This document shows, one piece after another, positions 26,786 to 34,319 of a DNA stretch of 64,000 bases; the first letter of the stretch is position 1; every line of letters starts with the position of its first letter. Source of the stretch: Austwickia sp. (GTDB lineage Bacteria; Actinomycetota; Actinomycetes; Actinomycetales; Dermatophilaceae). The stretch covers positions 434,001-498,000 of the forward strand of contig JADJTI010000001.1 in the NCBI GenBank assembly GCA_016711265.1, given 5' to 3'. Below the pieces are notes generated by a model. That model saw only the letters and a program-made list of their open reading frames with translations, did no database searches and had not been told where the DNA came from. Made by a program: the position numbers and the translations under genes.

Positions 26786-27624
26786 CAGTGCTGCTCCGCC
26801 CCGAGGTAGGCCTCGATGACCTGCGCGTTCGCTTTGACCTCGTCGGGCGTGCCGTCCGCGATCAGCCGGCCGAAGTCGAGCACGCTGACCCGGTCACTGA
26901 TGTCCATGACGACCGCCATGTCGTGCTCGATGAGGATGACGGTGACCCCGGCCAACTCGTGCACGTCCAGGATGTAGCGGGCCATGTCCTCCTTCTCCTC
27001 GGAGTTCATGCCCGCCATCGGCTCGTCGAGCAGCAGCAGCGAGGGTTGCACGCACAGCGCCCGGCCCAGCTCGACGCGCTTTTGGATGCCGTAGGCCAGC
27101 GAGCCGACCGCCTGGTGGCGGTGGGGCTGCAAGGACAACAGGTCGATGACCTCCTCGACCAGGCCGCGCTGGGCGATCTCCTGGCGCCGGGCTGGCCCGA
27201 ACCACAGCAGCGAGGCCAACACGCTGGTGCTCATGTGCACGTGACGCCCGAGCATGAGGTTCTCCAGGACCGTCAGGTGCGCGAAGAGTTCGATGTTCTG
27301 GAAGGAGCGCGCCACCCCGAGCCGGGCGATCTGGTGCGGCGGCTGCGAGACCAGCTCGTGGGAGGTGCCCTCCGCGCCGGTGTGCAGCACGATCGATCCG
27401 CTTTGCGGGCGGTAGATTCCGCTGACGCAGTTCAGCAAGCTTGACTTGCCCGCGCCGTTGGGGCCGATGATCGCGTGGATGTGGCCTGCGGTGACCGTCG
27501 TGGACACTTCGGCGAGTGCGACCACGCCGCCGAACCGAAGGCCGATGTCGCGGATGTCGAGCAGTGGTTGGCCGGCGGGGACCGTCGATGAGTTCAGTGG
27601 ATGTTTATATGCCCTGGTCAGCAC
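26785..27624 (-). CDS. livG: LIV-type ABC transporter ATP-binding protein (LivG-like)
   Basis: A 279-residue ATPase. Walker A is IIGPNGAGKSSLLNCVSG, the Q-loop region is GVARSFQNIELFAHLTV, and the signature is the LivG-type variant SLAYGIQKRVELGRAL. Walker B is LLLLDEPMAGMNSEE and the switch His is in ILIEHDMAVVMDI. The C-terminus GTPDEVKANAQVIEAYLG is diagnostic of LivG. It is the first gene of the operon, facing the IclR gene across a 176-base regulatory region. Confidence 0.94.
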   Translation of the reverse strand: MLTRAYKHPLNSSTVPAGQPLLDIRDIGLRFGGVVALAEVSTTVTAGHIHAIIGPNGAGKSSLLNCVSGIYRPQSGSIVLHTGAEGTSHELVSQPPHQIARLGVARSFQNIELFAHLTVLENLMLGRHVHMSTSVLASLLWFGPARRQEIAQRGLVEEVIDLLSLQPHRHQAVGSLAYGIQKRVELGRALCVQPSLLLLDEPMAGMNSEEKEDMARYILDVHELAGVTVILIEHDMAVVMDISDRVSVLDFGRLIADGTPDEVKANAQVIEAYLGAEQH

Positions 27625-27703
27625 GGCTGAGCACCTCCAATGGCGTCAAGGGGCCGTCGTGGTGGCCGTCGTCGTGAGGTGGCCGGGTCGGCGAGTTCCC
27701 CCG

Positions 27704-27732
27704 AGAATAGGGTTCCGATTATTGAAAGACAA
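27704..27732 (-). promoter_or_regulatory. Candidate sigma-70-type promoter of the LIV operon
   Basis: On the reverse strand a -35 TTGTCT (27732-27727) and a -10 TATTCT (27709-27704) are separated by exactly 17 bases. Each hexamer matches consensus at four of six positions. The promoter points at livG, whose start is about 80 bases further on, in the only AT-rich stretch of the intergenic region. Confidence 0.5.
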
Positions 27733-27750
27733 GTCCTCTTTTTCGAATCG
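27716..27750. promoter_or_regulatory. Inverted repeat, candidate IclR-family operator
   Basis: Arms CGATTATTGAAAGA (27716-27729) and TCTTTTTCGAATCG (27737-27750) match as an inverted repeat at 10 of 14 positions around a 7-base spacer. The repeat covers the -35 of the livG promoter and lies 51 bases before the iclR start. A dimeric regulator bound here would block the LIV promoter and could also autoregulate. Confidence 0.5.
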
Positions 27751-27800
27751 TTGGTCGACTAGTAGAATCTGCGGGCGTACGGACGTCGAACCGAGAGGAA

Positions 27801-28556
27801 GTGGCGGCGACGATGACGGCGAACCAGGCCGAGGCACGAGGCGGATTGGGCACCGTACGCAACGCCGTCCTCCTCCTGGAGCTGCTCGCCGACGGGCCCG
27901 TGTTTCAACAGCTCACTGAGCTCGCCGACCGTTCCGGCCTGTCCCTGCCGACCACCCACCGACTGCTGCGTTCCCTGGTCATCGCAGGCTTGGTGACCCA
28001 GGACCCCCGCTCCTCGCGGTACGGCCTCGGACCCGAACTGGCCCGGCTTTCGCATCGGTACCTGGCCCGGCTGCCCATCCTGGGAGCCTTGAGCCCCTAC
28101 CTGATTCAGCTCCGGGACACCCTGCACGCGACCATCGAGGTGCACCTGCTGGTGCGCGACGCCGTGGTGTGCGTCGACCAGGTGGACGGCTCGGACTCGG
28201 GCGCCTACCGGCGCTCGCACACCGTTCACCCGGCCCTGGATACCCCCAGCGGTCGCCTGCTGGTGGCCCGAGCCGAGGACGAGACGTGGCGTGACGCGCT
28301 GGCCGGACGGTCGCTGGTGGAGGCCGAGGAAGCCCAGGCCTTGCGCGCCGACTGGGCTGTCGCCGATCGTTGTGCTATGGCGGGCGAAGAGCCTGGCAGT
28401 CCGACGTACCTGGCGGTGCCCGTCGGCACTGAGGCCGCGGCCGTCGCGTTGGTCGCCCTCCTGCCGGCCGGCGCCGCCGAGGGCCACCTCGAGATGGCCG
28501 CCGGGCAGCTGACCCGCGCCGCCCGGGCCGCCGAGCGGGCGGTGGGCCATGCCTGA
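27801..28556 (+). CDS. IclR-family transcriptional regulator
   Basis: A 251-residue regulator. The N-terminal winged helix-turn-helix is GTVRNAVLLLELLADGPVFQ then LTELADRSGLSLPTTHRLLR. The C-terminal effector domain starts near residue 95 and includes ATIEVHLLVRDAVVCVDQVDG and LDTPSGRLLVARA, ending in VALLPAGAAEGHLEMAAGQL. Family members sense small acids or their derivatives. It is divergent from the LIV operon and overlaps the Acs-like gene by 8 bases. GTG 27801 lies close behind a GAGAGG site; ATG 27813 is the alternative. Confidence 0.9.
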   Translation: MAATMTANQAEARGGLGTVRNAVLLLELLADGPVFQQLTELADRSGLSLPTTHRLLRSLVIAGLVTQDPRSSRYGLGPELARLSHRYLARLPILGALSPYLIQLRDTLHATIEVHLLVRDAVVCVDQVDGSDSGAYRRSHTVHPALDTPSGRLLVARAEDETWRDALAGRSLVEAEEAQALRADWAVADRCAMAGEEPGSPTYLAVPVGTEAAAVALVALLPAGAAEGHLEMAAGQLTRAARAAERAVGHA

Positions 28557-30384
28557 CCTGCACCCCCAATACCCCGACGTGCCGGCCTGGGAACGGGCCG
28601 CGGCGCTGGTCGACTGGGATGTCCGGCCTACCCAGCTGTGGCAACCCGGTCCCCAGGGTGGACGGTGGTTCGTCGACGGCGAGCTCAGCGTCGCGCGGAA
28701 CCTCCTGGACCGCCATGCCCGCGCGGCCCCCGAACGCGTCGCGATCCGGTGGCAGGGCGAACCCGGTGACGAACGCACCGTCACCTACCGGGACCTGCTC
28801 GCCGATGCCGTCGCACTCGCCGGGGCGCTGCGAGCGCTGGGTGTGGGCGACACCGATCTGGTCGCCCTGCACCTGGGCTCGTTACCGGAAACCGTCGTGG
28901 CGATGATGGCCTGCACCCGGATCGGGGCCCGGTATGCGATCATCCCCACGCCGCTGCCCGTGGACGGCCTGATCGACCGGCTCGAGGCGCTGTCCCCGCG
29001 CGTGCTGTTCACCCAGGACGGAGCCTGGCGGCACGGCATGGTGGTGCCCCTGAAGTCACGGGTGGACGAGGCGCTGTCGGCGATCGGCGGGGTCGAGCAC
29101 ACCGTGGTCGTTCGGCGTACCGGGATGGACGTGGCCTGGTTCGAGGGCGACCGTTGGTACCACGAGATCCTCGACGCCGCCCGGTTCTCCGACTCCGAGG
29201 CCGCCACCGCCGGCCATTTCCCCGCGGAGCATCCGGTGCTGGTGGCGGGGTTGCCGCGACGCGGCGACCAGCCGGTCACCGCCGCCCTGGGGGCCGGGGC
29301 GGTGATCGCCGCCGCGGCCATGCACCGCTACGGTTTCACCGCAGGAGAGGTGACCTGGTGCGTCGGGGCGATGGCGTGGCCGGGGACGATCGTGCACGGG
29401 GTCTTGGGCCCGCTGGCGATGGGCGGCACGATCGTCCTGGCCGAAGGGACCATCGACCGTCCCGCCCACACGCGGGTGTGGGACCTGCTGAATCGGCACC
29501 GGGTGAGCACGCTGATCGCCGTGCCCACCGTGTTGCGCCAGCTGCGCACCTGGGCGCTCGAGGTGATGCCCCCGCCGGAGGCTCCGGACCTGCAACGCAT
29601 CGTGACGATCGGCGAGCAAGTGGACCCCCAGCTGCGCGCCTGGATCGCCGAGCACCTGGTCGGGCACCCGGTCTCCACCGGGGACGCGTGGGGACAGGTG
29701 GAGTTGGGTGGCGCCGTACGCATCGATCACCCCGTCGAGCAAGGCTTGCTGCCCGATCCCGGGCTGGTCATCGTCGACGAGTGGGGCGTTCCGGTGCCCG
29801 AGGGAGCCGTCGGTGAAGCCGTGCTGACGCGGCCGTGGGCGGGGTCCATGCTCACCGATCGCACACACGGGCATCCGGTCTCGGCGAACTGGCACCGGGA
29901 CCCGCGCTGGTTCTCCAGCGGCGACCTCTGCCGGCGTACCCGGGAGGGCGGGATCGAGTTCCTCGGCAGGATCGACCACGTGGTGTCGGTGTCGGGGCAG
30001 CTGGTCTCGCTCGGAGAGGTGCGTTCGCTGCTGCTGGATCACCCGTACACGGTGGCGGTGGACGTCCTGGAGCGGGTCCGCCTCGGCGGCTCACGCTACG
30101 TCGCGGCGGCCGTCGTCCTCGATCCCGCGGCCGTGGGCGAACGGGACGTGCAGGCCGTCTTCGGGGAACTCAACCGCAGCGTGCGGGAAGTGCTGGGCGG
30201 GCTCGCCTGCCCCAGCGTCTACCTGATCGTCGACCGTTGTGGCGATGAGCTGCGCGGCGACGAGCGGCGCCGCGCGCTGGCCCGGCTGGCGGTCAGCGAG
30301 CGGGACTCGATCGTGCGGGTGAGCTGGGAGGACGTGGTCACCACGTACCACCAGCTCGGAGAACCCGGGCAACGATACGGGTGA
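28549..30384 (+). CDS. Acetyl-CoA-synthetase-like protein lacking catalytic motifs (probable pseudoenzyme)
   Basis: A 611-residue protein that aligns along its length with Acs/PrpE-type acyl-CoA synthetases. Conserved parts are the N-terminal ACAS region, DAWGQVELGG (A5, DTWWQTETGG in Acs) and GRIDHVVSVSG (hinge). Two essential motifs are missing. The P-loop YTSGSTGKPKG is replaced by VAGLPRRGDQP (232-242). The C-terminal PKTRSGK is replaced by GDELRGD, so the acyl-adenylating lysine is Asp. The rest is well preserved, arguing against simple decay. It overlaps the IclR gene by 8 bases and may work with it as a sensor or scaffold. Confidence 0.82.
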   Translation: MPDLHPQYPDVPAWERAAALVDWDVRPTQLWQPGPQGGRWFVDGELSVARNLLDRHARAAPERVAIRWQGEPGDERTVTYRDLLADAVALAGALRALGVGDTDLVALHLGSLPETVVAMMACTRIGARYAIIPTPLPVDGLIDRLEALSPRVLFTQDGAWRHGMVVPLKSRVDEALSAIGGVEHTVVVRRTGMDVAWFEGDRWYHEILDAARFSDSEAATAGHFPAEHPVLVAGLPRRGDQPVTAALGAGAVIAAAAMHRYGFTAGEVTWCVGAMAWPGTIVHGVLGPLAMGGTIVLAEGTIDRPAHTRVWDLLNRHRVSTLIAVPTVLRQLRTWALEVMPPPEAPDLQRIVTIGEQVDPQLRAWIAEHLVGHPVSTGDAWGQVELGGAVRIDHPVEQGLLPDPGLVIVDEWGVPVPEGAVGEAVLTRPWAGSMLTDRTHGHPVSANWHRDPRWFSSGDLCRRTREGGIEFLGRIDHVVSVSGQLVSLGEVRSLLLDHPYTVAVDVLERVRLGGSRYVAAAVVLDPAAVGERDVQAVFGELNRSVREVLGGLACPSVYLIVDRCGDELRGDERRRALARLAVSERDSIVRVSWEDVVTTYHQLGEPGQRYG

Positions 30385-30415
30385 GTCCGGGAGTCGGACT
30401 CCCGGACTCACCCGT
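30377..30415. terminator. Perfect 19-bp inverted repeat, bidirectional terminator
   Basis: ACGGGTGAGTCCGGGAGTC (30377-30395) is followed, after one base, by its exact complement (30397-30415). The repeat includes the stop codon of the Acs-like gene and sits between two convergent genes. There is no T run, so it would work as a long stem typical of actinobacteria. Confidence 0.75.
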
Positions 30416-30446
30416 GCACGTCAGGCGGTGACGCGGTGGGCCGTGA

Positions 30447-32075
30447 TCAGGCCTTGGCTGGCGCCAACCCCGGCAGCTCCGCGCGGATGATGGCACCCTT
30501 GTCGTCCCGCGGGATCGCGTCCACGAAAGTCACCGAGCGCAAGAACTTGTACTTGGCCACCTGCGGGTTCAGGTGCTTGATGATGTCGATCGGCGTCGCC
30601 TTCTGACCCTCCTTGAGCTGGATCAGGGCGTACGGCGATTCGTTGCCGGTGCCGTCGTTCATCGGCACCCCGAACACCCCGGCGTCCTGGACGGCCGGGT
30701 GCGTCTTGAGCACGGCCTCGAGCTCGGCCGGAGCCACCTGGAACCCCGAGTTCTTGATGAGCTCCTTGGTGCGTCCGACGATCCGGACGACCCCGCGGTG
30801 GTCCACTCGCACCAGGTCACCGGTGTGCAGGAAGCCGTCGGTGTCGATGATCTCGGCGGTCTCCTCGGGACGGTCCAGGTAGCCGAGCATGATGTTCGGC
30901 CCGCGGACCCACAGCTCGCCCGGCTCGCTCTCGCCCTCCTCGGGCACCGTCACGTCCTGGGCGGTGGCGACGTCGACGACGCGGTAGTCCAGGTTGGGCA
31001 GGCCGGGGCCGACCGTCTCGCAGGAGACGTTCTCCATCTCCGGCAGCATCACGTGGGTGACCGGGCAGCACTCGGTCATGCCGTACCCCTGCAGCACGAT
31101 GGTGTTCAGTCGCTTGGCCATCGCGTTGCCCATCTCCTCGGACAGCGGGGCCGCGCCGACGATGATGCACTTCACGCTCGACAGGTCGTAGTCGTCCACC
31201 ATCGGGTTGCTGGCCAGCAGGCTGGCGACCGAGGGGACCAGGAACAGCAGGGTGGCGCGGTACTTCTGGACCGCCGCGAGGTAGGCGGCCGGGTCGAACA
31301 ACGGCAAAGTGACGTTGAGCGAGAACTCCGAGAGCGCGAAGTTCATCGACCCGGACAGCGCGTACACGTGCGAGAACGGCAGGAACGAGACCAGCGTGTG
31401 GTGGGTCTTGATGGCGTCCATGCTGCCGTACAACATGGTCATCTCCGCGACCAGGTTGTAGTGGGTGAGCATCACGGGCTTCATGTCACCGCCGATGCCC
31501 GAGGACAGCGGCAAGGCCGCGACGTGGGTCCGGGGGTCGGTGACGTTCTCCGGCGGAAGCGGTTCGGCGCACGTGGTCAGGGCTGAGTACGGCGTGAACG
31601 GCATCGGCTCGGGTACGGCGCCGGCCGGGATGTCACCGACCACGATCAGGTTCTGCAGCGGCAGGCCGGCCTGGGTGGCTGCCTTGACCATGGCGGCCAG
31701 CATGGCGACGTGCACGATGACGAACTTCGAGCGCGTCATCTCCAACTGCTCGGCGAACTCGCGCGGCGCGTACATCACGTTCATCGGTGAGGCGGCTGCG
31801 CCGGCACGGGCGATGCCGTGGAAGGCGGTGACGTACTCAGGGCAGGTCGGCAGGGCGAGCCCGACGGAGTCTCCCGGCCCCACCCCCTTGGTGGCAAACC
31901 AGGCCGCCACATGCTCGACCTCGTCGCGGACCTGGCCGAAAGTCAGCTCCTGGCCGGTCATCGGGTTGATCAGAGCGAGCTTGTCGCGGTGCTCTCCCGT
32001 GATGGGTTCGATAAGCCGTTGATACAAGCTCATCTCGGGGATGTCGACGTCAGGAAGTGGGCCGCGCAGAACCAT
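30447..32075 (-). CDS. 4-coumarate-CoA-ligase-like AMP-binding protein with altered A10 lysine
   Basis: A 542-residue adenylate-forming protein close to 4-coumarate/fatty acyl-CoA ligases. It has A5 LQGYGMTECCPVTHVM, the hinge HTGDLVRVDHRGVVRIVGRTKELIKNSG written in part as GRTKELIKNSGFQVAPAEL, and a full C-terminal domain. The P-loop is unusual (SSGIGGDMKPVMLTH instead of SSGTTGLPKGVMLTH). The last motif reads PRDDKGAIIRAEL where PRTxSGKILR is expected, so the catalytic Lys is replaced by Ala with another Lys two residues earlier. Activity could be altered. It is monocistronic and convergent with the Acs-like gene. Confidence 0.85.
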   Translation of the reverse strand: MVLRGPLPDVDIPEMSLYQRLIEPITGEHRDKLALINPMTGQELTFGQVRDEVEHVAAWFATKGVGPGDSVGLALPTCPEYVTAFHGIARAGAAASPMNVMYAPREFAEQLEMTRSKFVIVHVAMLAAMVKAATQAGLPLQNLIVVGDIPAGAVPEPMPFTPYSALTTCAEPLPPENVTDPRTHVAALPLSSGIGGDMKPVMLTHYNLVAEMTMLYGSMDAIKTHHTLVSFLPFSHVYALSGSMNFALSEFSLNVTLPLFDPAAYLAAVQKYRATLLFLVPSVASLLASNPMVDDYDLSSVKCIIVGAAPLSEEMGNAMAKRLNTIVLQGYGMTECCPVTHVMLPEMENVSCETVGPGLPNLDYRVVDVATAQDVTVPEEGESEPGELWVRGPNIMLGYLDRPEETAEIIDTDGFLHTGDLVRVDHRGVVRIVGRTKELIKNSGFQVAPAELEAVLKTHPAVQDAGVFGVPMNDGTGNESPYALIQLKEGQKATPIDIIKHLNPQVAKYKFLRSVTFVDAIPRDDKGAIIRAELPGLAPAKA

Positions 32076-32513
32076 GCATGCTCCTCGGTACCTCGCGCGC
32101 CAGGGCGGCGCTGTGGGGCGGCCACGCGCGGGGTCGTGGCGCCGTACTCCCCGGCCACCCTATTGGGTCGACGTGGCCCGGGACCAATGGCCCTTGGCCT
32201 GCGGTCCGCGCGTTACGAGGGAGTCGGAACGCATGCAGCAGCTCTGGCGTACACAGGGCTACCCCTCACCGCCCTTGGTATCCTCCGCCACCTCTGTGAC
32301 CTGCAATGATGTCAGCCGTTCGAAGACGCAATGCCCGTGAAGGGTAGCGCTGTGGTGGTGGTGCCGCCGGCGCCGGTCCGCCCGGCGGATAGGAACCCGG
32401 TGAATCAGAAGGCGGCGACGCCCACGACCGGTATAGCCACACGTGCACTACTGCGCCGTACGTAGTACCGTGTGAGGCGTGAGAGCCGACGTAGCCGCGG
32501 GAGGAGCGCAGTG
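32076..32513. other. 438-bp intergenic region between divergent genes
   Basis: No supported gene lies between the 4-coumarate-ligase-like start and the PadR start. Short open frames here have no ribosome binding site and no recognisable product. A 7-bp GC-rich hairpin CCGCCGG/CCGGCGG (32364-32388) stands near the middle and may separate the two transcripts. A candidate PadR operator lies at 32447-32466. The first 250 bases look featureless. Confidence 0.6.
32447..32466. promoter_or_regulatory. Candidate PadR operator (ACTAC-N10-GTAGT)
   Basis: A perfect 5-bp inverted repeat with 10-base spacing lies 48-67 bases before the padR-like start. It is close to a further GTAC-N3-GTAC repeat at 32458-32468. 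PadR proteins usually bind two-fold symmetric sites in their own promoters, which is the reason for the call. Confidence 0.35.
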
Positions 32514-32846
32514 ATGGAAACGACCCAGCTGGTCAAGGGGGTCCTGGATCTGGCCGTGCTAGCCGTCGTTGCGCGGGAGGACGGCTACGGCTACGACGTG
32601 GTGCGGCGGCTACGGGTCGCCGGAATCGATGACGTGGGCGAGGCCAGCGTCTATGGCACCCTGCGCCGACTCTTCCAGTCGGGGGCGTTGACGTCGTACG
32701 TCGTACCCAGCGAGGAGGGCCCGCACCGCAAGTATTACGGCCTGACCCGCGAGGGCAAGGCCGTCCTGGAACGCCAGACCAAGACCTGGCGGACCTTCTC
32801 GGCAACCGTGGAGGACCTGATCGCAGCAGCGGAGGCAGTGGCATGA
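32514..32846 (+). CDS. PadR-family transcriptional regulator
   Basis: A 110-residue winged-helix regulator with the PadR features LVKGVLDLAVLAVVAREDGYGYDVV, then SVYGTLRRLFQSGAL and the wing GPHRKYYGLTREGKAVL. It has only a short C-terminal helix (about 85-110), as in the small PadR-s1 subgroup. It probably represses its own operon. The ATG at 32514 has GAGGAG 7 bases upstream. The next gene starts inside its stop (ATGA); such PadR/HAAS pairs are common, with the membrane protein the likely regulatory partner. Confidence 0.92.
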   Translation: METTQLVKGVLDLAVLAVVAREDGYGYDVVRRLRVAGIDDVGEASVYGTLRRLFQSGALTSYVVPSEEGPHRKYYGLTREGKAVLERQTKTWRTFSATVEDLIAAAEAVA

Positions 32847-33901
32847 GCGCGACGACACCGACCCAACCCTCACCCGGCCAGGCCCTGGACGCGCAGGTCG
32901 CCGGGTATGTCAGCGCCGTCCGGACAGCACTGGCCGATCTGTCCCCGGATGACCTGGACGACCTCACCGCCGGGATGGCGGCCGACCTGACCGAGATGGT
33001 CCGCGAGCGTGGCGGGGTGCTCACGGACCATCTCGGCGATCCGCGCGCCTATGCGGCCGAGCTGCGGGCCGCCGCCGGACTTCCTGGCGCCGACGGCAGT
33101 GCCCCTGTCTGGGAAACATGGTCCCAGCGACTCCGGCAGCGCTGGGACCGGATCCGCGAAGAGAAGCCCGTCGTCGAGGCCCTCACCGGCTACCTGGTGA
33201 CCTTGCGCCCGGGCTGGTGGCTGCTGCGCGGCCTGGCGGTGGCGTTCCTGATCGGCGACCTGATCCTCGGCGACTTCCGCCTGGGCTCGGGTCGGACCAC
33301 CAACCTGCCGCTGGCCCTCGCCGCCATGGGCGTGAGCGTGTGGATCGGGCTGCGGTGGAGTCGCCCGCGACCCCGCTGGTGGTCCCGCTGGCTGAACGGA
33401 GCCCTGGCCATGGTGGCGGCCGTATGCGTGATCAACGTGTGGTCGTCGGTGGACGACCGCTTCTCCTCGGTTCCCGTGGAGGTCGTGAGCAGGGATCCGA
33501 ACGTCCTGGACACCGCGAACCTCTACGTGTACGACGCCGCCGGACACCGGGTGGACTCCGCGCGCATCTTCACCGCCGAGGGTCAACCGGTCGCGGTGTC
33601 CCAGCCGTTCATGCCGTGGATCGGGGCGAACCCGGACATCGATCCGGAGCCGAAGCCCGAGCTGCGCCGCAAGGACACGTTCGGCGCCGACGTCGAGGGC
33701 GTGTATCCGCGGCGGGCTGCGGGGATCGACCCGTGGGCCAAGCAGGGCAACGAGATCTACGGGTGGACCCCACCCGCGGCCTACCCCCCGCTTGCGCCGC
33801 TGACTGTCGAGAAGCCACCGGCGCCGCTGGTGCCCGTCCGCCCGTCCCCGTCCATCAGTGTGTCGGTGAGCCCGTCGCCAGTGAACCCGTCGGCGCGCTG
33901 A
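32843..33901 (+). CDS. HAAS-domain membrane protein partnered with PadR
   Basis: A 352-residue protein. Residues about 15-80 form a helical HAAS-like domain (YVSAVRTALADLSPDDLDDL; HLGDPRAYAAELRAAAGL), which in this family binds or antagonises the co-encoded PadR. Then come membrane segments near 130-150, 155-170 and 185-200. The remaining part is predicted outside, with a Pro/Ser-rich C-terminus (PVRPSPSISVSVSPSPV). The extracytoplasmic part is not recognised. The start overlaps the PadR stop by four bases. Its stop lies one base from that of the convergent DUF350 gene. Confidence 0.75.
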   Translation: MSATTPTQPSPGQALDAQVAGYVSAVRTALADLSPDDLDDLTAGMAADLTEMVRERGGVLTDHLGDPRAYAAELRAAAGLPGADGSAPVWETWSQRLRQRWDRIREEKPVVEALTGYLVTLRPGWWLLRGLAVAFLIGDLILGDFRLGSGRTTNLPLALAAMGVSVWIGLRWSRPRPRWWSRWLNGALAMVAAVCVINVWSSVDDRFSSVPVEVVSRDPNVLDTANLYVYDAAGHRVDSARIFTAEGQPVAVSQPFMPWIGANPDIDPEPKPELRRKDTFGADVEGVYPRRAAGIDPWAKQGNEIYGWTPPAAYPPLAPLTVEKPPAPLVPVRPSPSISVSVSPSPVNPSAR

Positions 33902-33902
33902 G

Positions 33903-34319
33903 TCAGGCGATTGCAGCGCAGATGATGGCGCTGACCGCCAGCATGGAGGACGCCGCCACGAAGGCTCCGGGGTGCATCCGGGTGTCCACCGCGAGTTCCC
34001 GCAACGAGCCCGGCGTGAGCAGGTCCAGCAACAGGAAGCTGACGCCCTGCAGGACCACCCCGAGCAGCCCGAACGCCAGGGTCCAGGCCAGCGCCGACCC
34101 GAAACCGGAGGCCGCGTTGGTCCAGATCGCGGTGAACTCGATCGCCCCCAGACCCAGGAAAGCCGCCGACAGGATCACCGCACCGTTGACCGAGCGCTCG
34201 GTGTAGACCTTGTGCCCCAACCGGCCGGGGGTCAGCAGGTCGAGCATGACGAACCCGGCCGCCAGCAGGAAGATCCCCGCGAGCGCATACACGGCGCCGT
34301 ACAACAGGCTCATCAGCAT
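33903..34319 (-). CDS. DUF350-family small membrane protein
   Basis: A 138-residue protein with four hydrophobic segments arranged as two repeats. Each repeat ends in a similar motif (MLDLLTPGRLGHKV and LLDLLTPGSLREL), the hallmark of DUF350 (YjfL type). The function is unknown. Its ATG shares one base with the stop of the ATP-grasp gene (TGATG), so the two are translationally coupled. DUF350, an ATP-grasp ligase and a YgiB-like lipoprotein also occur together in the E. coli yjf operon, which supports a shared membrane-associated job. Confidence 0.85.
   Translation of the reverse strand: MLMSLLYGAVYALAGIFLLAAGFVMLDLLTPGRLGHKVYTERSVNGAVILSAAFLGLGAIEFTAIWTNAASGFGSALAWTLAFGLLGVVLQGVSFLLLDLLTPGSLRELAVDTRMHPGAFVAASSMLAVSAIICAAIA

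Noticed and set aside
24713..26809. A 698-codon forward open frame
   Set aside because: Antisense shadow of the FadD-like ligase gene; its translation has no family resemblance and is rich in Arg, Gly and Pro.
32380..32440. Piece resembling the cobalamin riboswitch core (AGGAACCCGGTGAATC)
   Set aside because: No B12 box or remaining core elements follow, and neither flanking gene is B12-related.
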